Below, in pieces: positions 1 through 12,984 of a stretch of DNA of 64,000 bases. The number at the start of each line of letters is the position of its first letter. The first letter of the stretch is position 1. The notes beneath the pieces are model-generated. The model saw only the letters and a list, made by a program, of their open reading frames with translations, ran no database searches and was not told the origin of the DNA. Position numbers and translations under genes: made by a program. The stretch lies in the NCBI GenBank assembly GCA_036971475.1, contig JBAIZL010000376.1, positions 9,962,501 to 10,026,500 of the forward strand. Direction: 5' to 3'. Source of the stretch: Prosapia bicincta. Taxonomy: Eukaryota > Arthropoda > Insecta > Hemiptera > Cercopidae.

Positions 1-1683
1 CAGCATTTCCACACATCCACCCAATGACCAGTTTAACCAATACTAGTGCTAGATAAAGGAACAAGGTCCGCCCACCTCTAACCATATGTTAAAAATTCAA
101 CAAACACTAAACAATTGTTGAGTACTAATTAAAATACAAATATACATAGAAAATAATGTCATATATATGGTAGTAACAAATAAAACAAACTATAATCATG
201 AATCGAGCCTTTATCAGCACTCATAACAAATCACCTTTGGTTTTAGTAATAAAATACTTTCATAATTAAGCTATTCAGTATTCTTATTTTAAGATTCAGG
301 ATTCAAGATATGTTCAGCTACATGGATCTTATCAGGCCTACCATATTTAATAAGCTCTAGATGTTTTTTTTAAACCTAGTTATTATTTTTTTGTCTGATC
401 TATATTCATTTTATCACAAGTTTCACAATTGATTTCACTGTCTGAAAGTGTCTTATTTATTATACTGGTAATATGTCTGAACTAAATTTATACACTGCCA
501 TTAATGCTAGGACTAAACTGCCTAATTATCAGCAAATGGTCATCTGGATTGAGTGCAGTGAACTGCATCTAATTCAGGTAATTAGTTAGTTTACAAACCT
601 AGTTTATTGATAATTTACTTATAATCTCAAATGTTCTTCAGGTTTTTGCCATAGTGTTTTTTTTTACATTAGAGTTTGTTTTTATTTACACATTTATATA
701 AAGACTAAAATCTTTATTACACCTCAACATAAAATTAATTTCATTAATGCGTTACGTGTATGTTATGGAATCGGAGATGTAGCCATGATTTGATACACTG
801 AAAAAGATAACTTTTTATCTAACCACTATACAATTTAGTCTTAAGCTACTTGTATTAATAGTATTTATTGTTTTATTACATTGTATTTTTAAATAATTCA
901 ATGATATTTCATCTTTTATGATGACTTTGATTTAAAGGATTCTGTTTTCATTATTGCAAATTGTCACTGTTATTATCAGCATCAGCACTCTTAATCACAT
1001 TTTTCTCAATGCCTTGAATAGAATAGGGGTTCAATCTATCACTGTAATACAGAATATGACGTCAGGTATACCTCATGAAAAATAGCAAAGGGATTTTTTT
1101 GAGATGCTCTGGAGGGGATCTTGCCAGGGAGTGGACTTGGATAGTTAGGCAGCTACCCCTCTCTCACATCTAGGTACAGTGGTGATCCAAACACAGTAGT
1201 TGTGGCAGACCGATACATATAGCAGCGAGATTCGACAAGCATTGAGTCAGCAGCTCCCCTACTTCGCATTAAGTAGCCTACTATCCATCTCACGACTTAT
1301 ATATCACCCACATCCCTACATTTTGTGTAACGTTCCTACAACTCAGACAATAGGGGTTTATAACTTTACTTTAGTGTTATCTACATTTCCAATTCTTTTT
1401 ATTGCCTTCATAGATGATAATATCCATCTTGACTAATTGCCAGAAATCACAAAAAATGTTATAAATGTTTTTTTATTTGATTGATTTTGTGTTAACCACA
1501 TTAACGATGAAGTCGTGAAAAATGCCTGGGAAGGCAATAGTTCCTTTAGATGCAATTGCCCTAAGATATACATTAGTTTCTGTAAAGTTTATAAGAAATT
1601 TATGGGAAATTCTGGTAAAACTATTCACCACTTTGAAGGTAGTGACTTCTTCAGCCACCATCCTTCAGTTGACGAAAACATAA
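1..1683. other. AT-rich non-coding stretch, nothing recognised
   Basis: There is no supported gene here. A slightly GC-richer patch at about 1085-1330 and a short open frame at 1515-1709 lack similarity I recognise, splice sites or a convincing start. The open frame runs into the repeat relic that begins near 1684, so it is more likely part of an old mobile element than a gene. Confidence 0.5.
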
Positions 1684-1822
1684 AACGAAAACGTTTCCTC
1701 CAAGTGTAAGTTAACAATTTAACAACTCTTAGTTAACAAAAAGTCTGGTCACAAGTAATAGAAAAAGTGTAGTAAGTAATTAACAACCAGCTTGTCATTA
1801 ACAGCAACAAAATTTCGATATT
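1684..1822 (+). repeat. Relic of foldback family C (right half)
   Basis: This segment matches the right half of the complete palindromic element at 9788-10049. It starts with a GAAAACGTTTCCTCC-like stretch, passes through AAGTCTGGTCACAAGTAATA and ends in the same tail (ACCAGCTTGTCAT...GATTTCGATATT type). The left arm is missing or unrecognisable. The shared tail beyond the palindrome shows that the family is larger than the inverted repeat alone. A third copy lies at 36495-36706. Confidence 0.7.
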
Positions 1823-2449
1823 TATATTTAATAATGAAAATTTAAAATCATATTAAACTAATATTTTATTAAATACATTTTTAAAATTAACTAAAAAATT
1901 ACAGTTTTAAATTCAACACATTTCTTTTTTGTTGCTTTATTGTTTAAAAGTTCATTAAAATTTTCAAATAAAAGTTGATTATTCAGTCATTAACATGCGA
2001 GTCTCTCGCCCTTTAATGACTAATTTGTTGTTCATTTTTCAAACAAAAGGGTGTTGGTACAATAAAACACACATAATTGGATTTTGTAATTAAATAATTT
2101 GCATGCCTGCTCCTCTCTTTCATTTATAAAAAAATAGTGGATAAAAAGACTATTATTCAGAATAATTTGTTTAACCCATCTATGTCTACTCATAGTATTA
2201 ATCGTCATAAATTAAATATCTATTTTGTGATGATAAATATTCATTTGTAGGGAATGTCTGGTACAATAGACTGAGATAACTGTGAGATGGATATAACTGT
2301 GTCTGAGTCTCCTTTGAAAGGATTTTATTAATACGTTGTTATATTAATTATTCTATGAATATGCAACTTGTTGAGTCAGTATATGATTTGGAAAATTATT
2401 GGCTGCAATCAAATTATTTTTTCAGGTTAATATATTCATAAAATCTGAA

Positions 2450-2609
2450 TACTTTAATTACATTAGCATACAACTTTACCTCATATCTTTAGATGATGTA
2501 TGTTAATGGAATTTCTAATATAGTGTATATACTTTAATTACATTAGCATACAACTTTACCTCATATCTTTAGATGATGTATGTTAATGGAATTTCTAATA
2601 TAGTGTATA
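2450..2609. repeat. 80-bp direct tandem duplication
   Basis: An 80-bp AT-rich unit starting TACTTTAATTACATTAGCAT is present twice head to tail (2450-2529 and 2530-2609), with no or almost no differences, so the duplication is young. It lies in non-coding sequence and has no recognisable motif. Confidence 0.95.
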
Positions 2610-5600
2610 CAAAATGTGTGAACCAAAACATAAATATATAGAGTAACATCTTGCCATTTCTCTATCAACTACCATCCTTACTACAAGTTTAATAGCTTAT
2701 GCAACAAATGAGATCATAGCAAGAGCATGTGTGTAACAAGAGATTGAAGTAATAAGGATAGATCCATATAAGGAGCCATTTTAGTACTTAAATCCATTAC
2801 AGCAATATGATCCTGAGATGCCATAACAATATTAGCATTTACTGTGAGATCAGAAAGAAGTGGAATTAATTTCCAGACAATGTCGAAAAAAGCCCTAAAC
2901 TGGTCATAAGATTTGTATAAACAACTTGAAAAAAAATCTTCTCAATGTTTAAAAATATTTATGGTGTAAGTTTTAATTTTCTAGCTCTGCAAACTATTAT
3001 CTGAATTTACATTACTACAGGAAAACACATGATTATACATTTTAAATTGCAAAACTATTATTATACACTTTCGTAAAATAAATTAATGCATGAATTAATT
3101 CCTGAATAATAAATTAAAGGTTTGTAATTTCAATGATATCTTGCTTTAATTATTTTAAATTCTTTATATCAAACTCGTTTATAATCCACATAAAAAGTAT
3201 TATGAAAACTAATCAAATGCAATTTAAAATTTCTAAACGCATGCCTGCTGGTATGTCTAATGATTGATTTCACGTCTAATCATTGCTGCACATGTTACCG
3301 TAACTGTGGGAATGTTTTAATATTAGCACTGAATTAGAAATGCAATTATAGTTCAAGTAAATTACAAGAATGTTGCAGCATTGCTGCTATTAAGGTTCTG
3401 AAATACTTGTTTAATGTTTGTGCCAATAAGGTTAATTGTTTGAAACCAGTTGAAACAAGTTTGTAATAATTTAAATGGAAATTAATTACCTTGTCGATTT
3501 AATGGAACTCCTTGCCTCAGTTATGAAAAATAACAATAAGTAGTATTTACTGCTAAAATAAGAAAATGAATCTGAAGTCTTGCATGAAATAATATTTAAA
3601 CAGGACTTTGATGAATAAAACAATATATAACTAGTTAATTCAAAATCGTTTCTTATATTTACAGTTCCTTTAGAGCCCTTCTCAAGACTTAAATCATATG
3701 AGAACTGTGAATCCTTGAAACGTTGACAAAATTTATAATTAAATTAAGTCATGTTGGTGATTGAATAATCAACTTTTATTTGAATCTTTTAATGAATACA
3801 AAAAAACTACAAAAAAGGAATTCACTGAATTTAAAATTCTAATTTATCAGTTAATTTTTAAAATTTATTAAAACAAATAGCATACTTGAACTGTAAAACA
3901 AACAATATTCAATGAAAACTAGTTTTTTTTAACTAATTGCACATAATTCAAATATTAATAATTAATTAGTTAAAACATTTCCAATTTCATAAAAATGTAA
4001 ACAAGTGTCACAAATTAAAAATTTTTTTTATAAATTATATTTTATATATAGTTATATTATCACATATTACTGTAGTTAAGGTGTAAATATTGCTTCTTTA
4101 AAATGTGCAGTAAATTATAAAGTAAGGAGTTACTATCACCTGTCTTGCTAATGGTGAAATTGATAAAAAATTTGACTTCCTTGAAGACGTAAAGTTATTT
4201 CAAACCTGTATTTATACCTAACAAGAAATAAACAAAAGTACTTTAAAACATATCCAGCTTTTACCGGAATTTACAATAAAACAATCCCTCCTTGCAGAAG
4301 TTCTTAGATAAAAAGACCTGGCTGCTAATTAGTCTTGTAAAAAGGCGAGTTTTTCATCTGACATTTAGCAAGTATTTTCCTCAACATCAAAGATTAAACA
4401 CTGCTTTAATTACAACAGAAACAGGGTCAGGAGTGGCAGGTGTCGACGTAAAGCAAAGCAATTAGGCATGTATTCTGCCACGTCACCAAGGGTAATGTCA
4501 CCGAGGCTAGCACTCTGTGACAAATTAAAAATGCTTTACTCTATTACTGTGACTTTGGCATGGTACTTTGAAATTATAAATTATTTACTTGTTCACTTTC
4601 AATTCATGATCAAAAAGTATTTTATAGTAGGTTGTATTGAATAATTAAGTCGCACATATATATTGATATCCATAAGAATATTGCACATTCATTAATATGT
4701 ACTAATGTGAATATTAGTGCAACATACAATCATTATGAAATCTAAAATATTGATTTAATAACAACTTTATTTTGTTTAAGGTAAGATATATAACTAACAT
4801 TAATTTTTATAGTCATAGTAAGGAAATTATTTGGTTTTTAAACTTCCAGAAATCTAGAATGTGGACAATAAAAAAAGAGACAAACTTAAAAAATCAGAAT
4901 TCATATTTAATGTATACATTGTGTTTTTAAAGAAGACAATAATTTGTTTTCAGGAAGTGATTTTTAAAAAGTAGGTCAAAGATTTATAGTGAATGTTTTA
5001 AAATCTGATTATAGTTTGTTCTAATTATTATTAGATATATTATTAAAATTAATCTATAATATTAATTTATGTTTTATAGTTCACATATTTTTAAAATACA
5101 TTTTTCTTGTCATAAATTTAACGAATGAATTTTCATTATTGTAAAGATTTTTTTTAGTCTTGGTTATGTGCAGTTTGAAAAAATTTTAAAAAGGTAGGAT
5201 CAAAAATTTAAAAAGAAATCAGCAAAACCTTTGACGTCCTTATGAGAATATTTTTTTCATTATGTGCTTCCTCAATTAAATTTAGCTTTATGCTATAATA
5301 TCGGATCTCAACTTTAGTATTAAAAATTTATCTCCTTTTCGCACTTGTCTTAATTTTCCACCTATTCAGTGGAGAGACTAACTCCGCTATTCTATTTTAT
5401 CTTACCACAGTAAAACCACCAATAAACCAGAGAAGCTACAACCAGCTACATTTTCTGACTATTGCTGTTATATACAGATTCTTTGTTAACGGAGTTTGTC
5501 GAACCGAGCTGAAGCCTGAATATTAATAGAGGGTTGAGAGCAGAGGGTAAATTAAGAGAAAAAAATATAATTCTAACAAAGAAACATTTTCCAACACTGA

Positions 5601-7640
5601 TTTATGGCACCAAGTCTAGTGTTATTGGTCAACTTATCAGGATACTCTTACACAGAGATACAACTATAAGGAAGCTTGTTATTTCAACAACATATAGGGG
5701 CTTTTCTGCCCTTTCACTGTAGAAATACAGATGTAAAGGTCACTCTCAAGGTCACATATTATCTCATTCTCCATATCCTACTTGTAAGTGTATGGTAGGC
5801 TAGTAATTATTGACTTTTTCTCTGACAATTTTTATCGTATGAATACTAAATCCTTCCATTATGATTAATGCCTACGAATTACACACAAAAAACCAAAATT
5901 GTATTTATGAGTGACTCACTTCAAACTGTAAGTAAAATACCTAAAAATGACCAGAGTCAATTAAATTGCTGTATTATTAAATTTTCAACAACTTTGTGTG
6001 TTATATATCTACTTTACAGAACTATTATACATGTATAAAATTTTACAATAATTTACTTAATTATTTAACATTATTATGATAATAGTACAATGTTAACCTC
6101 ATTTAACTATTTACATAAATTTAAAATTATTTATCTTAAAATCTGTATTGCTCTCACTATTTACTACATGCAAAATTCTATTCTGTATAATAACTGTGTC
6201 AACTATAAACATCAGTGGATTTAATTGTCTGATCAGAAAAACTTTAATGGTATTATACCAACATTTTGTTTCAGTTAGTTTTTTGTAAATTACAACTAAG
6301 AAATTAGTTAATTAGTTTTAAAATAATGATAAAAAAGTACATATGGAATGATAATTAACATGGAAACCCAAACAGAAATATATGAGAGTTATATATGTGT
6401 AAAATACCTTCATATAAGAAACAACTATGTCTATAACTCATAAACAAATAGCTCCATGTTAATTGCTGGAGCTAATTCTCCTGAATAGATAGATCTATAT
6501 CTAGTTAGAATGAGACAGATGTCTATGTCCCATTTTGTAAAATTATTTTACCTTTATGTGTGTGATATTTTTTATTATTACTTTACAAGTTATTTTCTTG
6601 TAAATTAATTCAAAGGACTTGACAAAAATTAACACAAAAATATTAAAAAATTAATTACTATAATCTCAGTGACATTTAAAAAATAGTTTTGTGACCTTTT
6701 TTTAAAATAAAATAACAGTTATGTTATTATTTGTTTAATATTTAAAGAATAGGGATCTCACAATTCTTTAAATCTATATCAATGATTAAGTAAGCAGTAA
6801 AGAAAAAAAGGGATAGGTGAAAAAAACTAGATGTTAAAATATAGAGATCTAAGTAGCACTTTGAATTTCTAATCAAGGTTGGAAAGTGGAAAGTATGCAG
6901 TGGATTTCCTTTATAGCTGGTAGATTTATTCACTGTAATTTTGTGCCAATTACTAGTTAATCTTGTATTATTTATACATTGTATTATACTTAATTTAAAA
7001 TAATTTTTTTAACAATAAAATTGTTTTAATAAATAATAATTATTTGTGTATACCTAACTGTAAATAATACAAATCTATGAAGTAAATGGTAGGAAGTAGT
7101 ACTAACAACAGTTTAATGTTAATTTTACATTGAAAATGTGTCTAAAATCTACTGTTAAATGTTCATAAATACGGAACATTTTACTCACTTAGAAATGTTT
7201 GGGTAGCTGACCATAAACATTGTAAAAATAATTAATTGAAAAAATCCTTTGTAATTTTACTTAAATTTATTTTAACTTCACACAACTTCTAGTGTAACTA
7301 TTGACTTTAAAAAAATCCAGGGCTACATCTATTTCCCTTTGAAACATATTTTCCTTTACATACACTAACAGGTATAACAGCTAGCATTTCTTAACAAAAA
7401 GTGGTTCAACATTTTTAACACTAACTTTACCATAGTTATTCAATTCTATAATTGAAAGGAAAAAAAACAATCATTCTTGAAGTATGGTTAGAATTTCAGT
7501 TTCTATTGATTAGATCCCTACTTATAAAATTCAATACATTCTGAAGACAAATGTGGCTAAAACCTCTGACGTTAAAAAATCTAATTGTTGGCAGAAATAT
7601 GAGATTTTCAAAAAAGTAATAAAATATAAATAATACTCAC
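2610..7640. other. AT-rich non-coding sequence downstream of the last visible exon
   Basis: On the minus strand this lies 3' of exon 7641-8099, so it is probably intron or later parts of the same gene. I found no further exon with convincing splice sites. Short open frames here (for example 5534-5722 and 6742-6933) look like chance in AT-rich DNA. One less AT-rich island at 4290-4560 is listed separately. Confidence 0.5.
4290..4560. promoter_or_regulatory. Candidate conserved non-coding island
   Basis: This patch is clearly less AT-rich than its surroundings, non-repetitive within the window and free of long open frames. It contains a homeodomain-type TAATTA core in GCTGCTAATTAGTC and the paired GTCACC-containing stretches CACGTCACCAAGG and TGTCACCGAGG about 20 bp apart. 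Such islands inside long introns of insect genes are often enhancers. That reading is inference, because conservation cannot be tested here. Confidence 0.25.
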
Positions 7641-8099
7641 CGAAGATTGTACTGGAGAAAGATATGGCGTGTTGTTATATGGTGCGTACAGTGGAGGGTA
7701 ATTGGCCAATGGAGGTATAGATGTGGGAACGTAGCTACTTGGTGCTGCGACTACTACTGGATTACTATTACTCGTAACACTCAGCCCAGTTGTACAATGT
7801 AATTGAGGTTGCGGTTGCAAATGGGGAGCATATGCTGTAGGAGCAGGAGCATGTTGTGGCGGCATGTAACTGGTTGTGACAGGGTGTGCGTGCGGATGAG
7901 AATGGGGCGATATATATGCAGGATTAGGTACAGGTGGAGGAGGGTACTGGCTAGGTGGTGGTTGATATGAACTGTTTACTGTGATTGCAGTTCTAGGAGG
8001 TTGAGAAGGAATAGAGGAGGTAACAACAGAGGGTGCTGGACTCGGTAATCGAGGATGGTTACTCAGGCCAGGATGCCCAACCAATGGTCCATTCGTCAC
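7641..8099 (-). CDS. Internal exon 3 of a proline-rich protein gene (partial)
   Basis: This 459-nt exon (153 codons, phase 0 at both ends) is open throughout. On the minus strand it is bounded by an acceptor (TGTGTTTCAG before GTGACGAATGG) and a donor (TCTTCG followed by GTGAGT). It encodes a Pro/Ser/Tyr-rich segment with no folded domain I recognise, including PPPSQYPPPPVPNPAY, a His-rich patch (HSHPHAH) and a Tyr/Pro end (YPPLYAPYNNTPYLSP). It joins exon 10141-10367 without a frame break (THFT then VTNGPL). Composition and base content differ sharply from the AT-rich flanks, as expected of real coding sequence. Low-complexity regions like this occur in transcription cofactors, RNA-binding proteins and cytoskeletal adaptors. 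I cannot tell which, so no name is given. The ORF continues past the donor only into intron. Confidence 0.85.
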
Positions 8100-10140
8100 C
8101 TGAAACACAACAAAGCAGGAATATGTAGAGAGCTTCTCAACCTTTATGTTTTATAAACAAGATAGAAAATATTTCAAAATATTACTGCACATATCTTACA
8201 CTAATTTTAACATTAAATGAGCATATTTAAGAAATAAAGAGTCATTAAACCCAAATGAATTCAAATTAAGCCTGTAAATGTAATTTTAGCAAGATACTCC
8301 TAAGAATTTATACTGTCATCCAATTTTTACAAGACACTTCCATCTATATTTTGGCCTATCTAGATGTTAATTTCTTGAAAGCTTTACTAATGACATTTTA
8401 TTTTTGCATGAAGTTTCTATTTCTAATAATGTCAATCTATTGGTTGTTTCCTTTAAAGTCATACTACATCCAACCTAACTTCCCTAATGCATTTTGGAGA
8501 AAATCATTGAATATAGATATCTTGTTGCTGTTCATGATGAGCTGGTTTCATTGACGAGAAAATCATTGAAGTAGGCGAATCTATATCTATTCTGTATTAT
8601 TCTTCCTTATAAAGATAAATTCAAGTTTTAATTCTAAATTCTTAAAACCTATATCCTTCTGTAAAACAAGTGGCCAATGTTTGACAGTTGAGTAATTAAA
8701 CAGATTAAATTAACAGTTTAAATATTTTAATACTCAAATTCCTACAAATGTGTAGATGATAAAAGTATTTTCAACTGAACCATTGATAATATGGACTGTC
8801 TTGTCTAAGGTTTTAATATAATGTCTTTGCCAGATGTAATATCTTTGATGTATATTTTCACCTGAATTGATATATATATATATAATATATATTTTAAAGA
8901 CTTATATAAATAACAAAGTAAAATGTACGTCCAAAACTCATTGTAAACATGAAAGCACTGTAAACAAAAGCAGATTTAGCAAAAACAATTTTTTTTTGTT
9001 CTACAAAATCTTTTAATTATTATTACAATAGAAATCTTGAAATGTAACTTTCCATGGTAAAAATGTAAATTATACAAAAAGTATCATTGAAAATGCTACT
9101 TGAAATCAATAAGTGCTGAAAAATTACTCTATTAGGTTACAGTATACAGATATTTCAAGTGGGTAAAGATAAGAAAATAAATATGTTAAATTGTTTAGAT
9201 TAAAAAGTAATATATAATCTACATGTGAAACAAAACATGAATTTTTTGTTTACTGTAACACTGAAAGTAAATTCTGTTAGGTCTAATTACAATAAACATG
9301 AAGAGATTTCTATAAGAATTCAACTTTTTGTTGAAATTGAGTGTGATAAAATTACTTCGAATTGGCAGATTACAATGGATGTAGATTGTGTTTATACTGA
9401 AGTAGAAATTCTGTTCTAGAATAAAACTTAGAAGAGAAGATTTATATAATTCTATTCAAAAGCATAGAATATACATATATAAATGTATATAATTAGATCA
9501 ATGTGAATTATTTTAAAAAGAAAACATTATTTTCACAGAAATCTGATTAATGAAATGATTTTTATTGAAAAATAACAATCTTTATATCCAGAATCGATAT
9601 TAAACACAAAAAAAATTAAATTTTAAAGCTAATCTATACTGACAGATAGGAATAAACATTTGTTTTATTAAATGTTCAACAGTAAATTTTAAATGTTTTT
9701 GTCAAACTTTACTGCTTAGAGACTCTGAAAGTAAGATTACTTTAAACTAATTATAAATAATGAGTCATACAATATAAGAAAGTCAATTACTTATTACACT
9801 TTTGATATTATTTGCGACCAGACTTTTTGTTAACTAAAGGTTGTTAAATTGTTAACTTACATTTATAGGAAAAGTTTTTGTCAGCCTCAGGAGGCTGAAG
9901 AAGTCGTAAGACAAAAACGTTTTATCCAAGTGTAAGTTAACAATTTAACAAAATTTAGTTAATAAAAAAGTCTGGTCGCAAGTAATATCAAAAGTGTAAT
10001 AAGTAATTACCAACCAGCTTGTCATGAACAGCAACAAGATTTCGATATTGAAAGTAAATCAACAAAATATGTATTCAAATTGTACAATATGAATGAAAAC
10101 AGTTTTTTCTTTTAATTGAAAATATTGCTGTGTTACTTAC
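8100..10140 (-). other. Intron between exons 2 and 3 of the proline-rich gene
   Basis: This 2041-bp intron runs from GTAAGT (complement of 10135-10140) to TTTCAG (complement of 8100-8105). It is AT-rich and carries a short (TA)n tract near 8871-8890 and the foldback element at 9788-10049. I see no alternative exon in it. Confidence 0.75.
9788..10049 (+). mobile_element. Foldback element family C, intronic copy
   Basis: The left arm (from TTACTTATTACACTTTTG) is the inverted complement of the right arm ending CAAAAGTGTAATAAGTAA, with about 90-bp arms and a unique tail to 10049. The centre holds a hairpin module, CTGAAGA at 9895-9901, then one A, then stem GTC/GAC with a GTAA loop, then AAAAACG. 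The flanks show an imperfect 10-bp target duplication, GAAAGTCAAT at 9778-9787 and GAAAGTAAAT at 10050-10059 (one mismatch). Target length and layout suggest target-primed insertion more than a cut-and-paste MITE. It sits inside an intron of the proline-rich gene. Confidence 0.65.
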
Positions 10141-10367
10141 AGTGAAATGTGTTTGTGTTATGGAAGGTATCGAAGAAGCGGCAGTAGGTGGTGGCAAAGG
10201 CTGTGTGGTTTGAGGTGTACTAGTCCTAACTGGACTAGGTGGAGGAGGCAGCACTACAGTCGGAGCTGCTGCTGACACAGGAGGTGGTGGCGGACTAAGT
10301 GTAATTGGCGATCCTGTGCCTGCGGTCCCATTACTTAGAACAGGAAGATGGTGACCTGGCAATTCAT
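10141..10367 (-). CDS. Internal exon 2 of a proline-rich protein gene (partial)
   Basis: This 227-nt exon has an acceptor TTTGTTTCAG before ATGAATTGCC and a donor CACT followed by GTAAGTAAC. Its first two bases complete a codon begun by the last base of exon 16039-16084 (C + AT = His). After that it reads ELPGHHLPVLSNGTAGTGSP, then proline runs (SPPPPPVSAAAP, VLPPPPSPVRTSTP, PLPPPTAASS) and ends THFT in phase 0. PPPPP and PPPPSPVR patches could be SH3, WW or EVH1 ligands, a guess from composition only. No catalytic motif, signal peptide or membrane segment is visible. The in-frame ATG-like start inside the ORF is not needed, because the upstream junction keeps the frame. Confidence 0.8.
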
Positions 10368-11334
10368 CTGAAACAAAAACAGAAGTTCAGTTTTAATTAA
10401 ACGTTCCATTGATAATGCAATTCCTCTAAAACTAATTCCTACTAAATAATAGTATAAAATAAACTCTTCATAACTTTGTTTAATGGATTTCGAAGCTAAT
10501 CACATTTTGTTACAATCTTTCCAGTACTTGAGATATTACAGTTAATTGGTTTGCAATGGATTTTTTTACTGTTGACGCTGTTGAATTGAGAGATACTTGA
10601 AATATTATCAGCAAGTATAATTTACTGATACATGAGATTTTAAATTTAGATACAATGAAACCAATGGTACCTTTTCCTGGTCTTAATTGTGCATTTATGT
10701 TTACAAGAGTTAATTATGGAAAGTATTTACTTTAAAAATCCTCCTTTCAATTAGAAAATTTCTCTTGGGTGCTTACAATCATGCTGCCATTGTATGATAC
10801 TGTGGTTAAAATTTAGAATCACAGATGCAAACTAGGTTATCTAATATTGTGTAGATATCGCTTTTATATTTTTTCAACCATAGAGTACACAACAATTCAT
10901 TGTTTTGTTATTTTACCTGTATAAAATGTAAGAAGTACTCAGTATACATACATGCTTAACGCTTGAATATATTTAGACAATTATTTTTTTAATATTATTG
11001 ATCTTACTCAGAAACCTTCATTTACTGTACAAATATTTCCTATATGCAATAGGCTAATTTCCTGTACAGGACACATACATGATGGTTGTATTTAGACCCA
11101 GTTAATACAAATAATATTTCCCAAATGCGTAATTACTGTTATTATATTTCTTCACCCAATACTAGTCTAAATATATTGGGCTTAAAACAAAATTAAAATA
11201 ATCATATCATATCTTTACTTTTTTGTAATTCCAAAACCAACAATGCTATTGCAATGTTATTCCCCAGAAAATGCAGCAAAATCGCAATGAATAAACATAA
11301 AAGCAAAAGTAATACAGAAAACTGTGATTATTCC

Positions 11335-12064
11335 TGCTGTGTAACTGGGATCAAACCTACTGTGGAACTGTGAATAATCCTACCGTATAACTGTGATTAA
11401 TTCTTCTGTGTGTATCTTTGCCAGTCCTATAGTGTGACTGTGATAAACCCTACTGTGTACTTGTCATCAATCTTGCTGTATAACTATGATCAATCCTACT
11501 ATGTAACTGTGATTAATCCTACTGTATATCTGTAATCCTTTTCTGTATCTGAAATAAATTATATCGTGTAACAGTGATTAATCGTCTTGTGTACCTGTGA
11601 TCACTCCTACTATGTAACCGTGATTAATATTCTTACTACATAACTGTCAACAATCCTACTATGTAACTGTAATTAATCCTACTGTATATCTGTAATCCTT
11701 TTCTGTATCTGAAATAAATTATATCGTGTAACAGTGATTAATCCTCTTGTGTACCTGTGATCACTCCTACTATGTAACCGTGATTAATAATCTTACTACA
11801 TAACTGTCAACAATCCTACTACGTAACTGTAATTAATCCTACTGTATATATGTAATCCTTTTATGTACCTGAGATCAATTATATTGTGTAACTGTGATTA
11901 ATCATACTGTGTAATTGTGATTAATCATTTTGTGTGCCTAAGATAAATCCTAATATGTAACAGTGATAAATCCTACTGTGTAACTGTGATCAATCCTACT
12001 ATGTAACTACGATTAATTTTATTGTATAACTGTGATTATTCCTTTTATGTAACTGTGATTATAG
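11335..12064. repeat. Degenerate 23-bp minisatellite with a 163-bp higher-order duplication
   Basis: About 30 diverged copies of a unit like CTACTGTGTAACTGTGATTAATC follow one another. Within the array a block of several variant units, including the odd stretch TGTAATCCTTTTCTGTATCTG, occurs twice about 163 bp apart (about 11495-11657 and 11658-11820). This shows recent amplification of a multi-unit block inside an old, decayed array. It is intronic. Confidence 0.85.
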
Positions 12065-12891
12065 GTTTAAAAATTTATTTTTTTATAACCAAACTTATTC
12101 CAACCGAAACCTTGAACCTATAATTATAAAACAGATGTATTAATGTAGTATATATTACAGCAGCAATTCTTAAAGAATTTTTGTAAAAGAAGTTTTTTTT
12201 AAAAAATAGAGGTGATATCTTTATGTCTACAACTCATGTAAGTTTAAACTACTTGTTATGGTTACTACTTTAAAATCACTTTATTCTATTAGGTATTTTT
12301 TCTATAATGTAATTTTAAGTAACATATGTAAAAACAAGTGAAAACGCTATCAATTTAATCTTTGTCAAGTATTACTTTTGACCATATTATTGGTTGCCAT
12401 TTTATTTATTACCAGTCAGAGCTAAAATTATGCTAAGTACACTTCTGCAAATGATGTATTCACTAACTGTCTATTAATTTATATCGAACCACAGTAATGC
12501 AGTTATTTCAATGAGTGTGATTTGCATTGGTTATTTATTGACAAGAGTCTATTAATAAGTGCGAATAGAGGCAATGCCTAGAAATTTGGTTCTAATTCTA
12601 ACTCTTTGGTTTTCTTTTTTTTTAAAAATATTTATTACTGCTGAATTTAAATTGAAATGTCATCGAATGTTACAAAAATATTAATTCTATAGATTTTCTG
12701 CTCTTTACATTTTACCAAATACTGAAAAACAATAGTGAATTGAAAATGTAAATACTAATGACACTTGTCAAGTTGCATAACCTCCCTTCACAAATCAGAT
12801 ACATATTGTTTTCATGAGTCTTAACACGTTTAAACCAAAACAGTGATGTGAGGAATATTTTGCTCCAAACCTTTTTTCAATTAAGGTTGAA

Positions 12892-12927
12892 ACATACACA
12901 CACACACACACACACAATATTATTATA

Positions 12928-12979
<52 letters not shown>
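12892..12979. repeat. (CA)n and (TA)n microsatellites
   Basis: A (CA) tract of about 12 units at about 12893-12916 is followed by a pure (TA) tract at about 12930-12979. The TA tract abuts the left end of the Tigger-like element at 12983. Tc1/mariner/pogo elements insert at TA, so the position fits their target choice. Confidence 0.95.
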
Positions 12980-12982
<3 letters not shown>

Positions 12983-12984
<2 letters not shown>

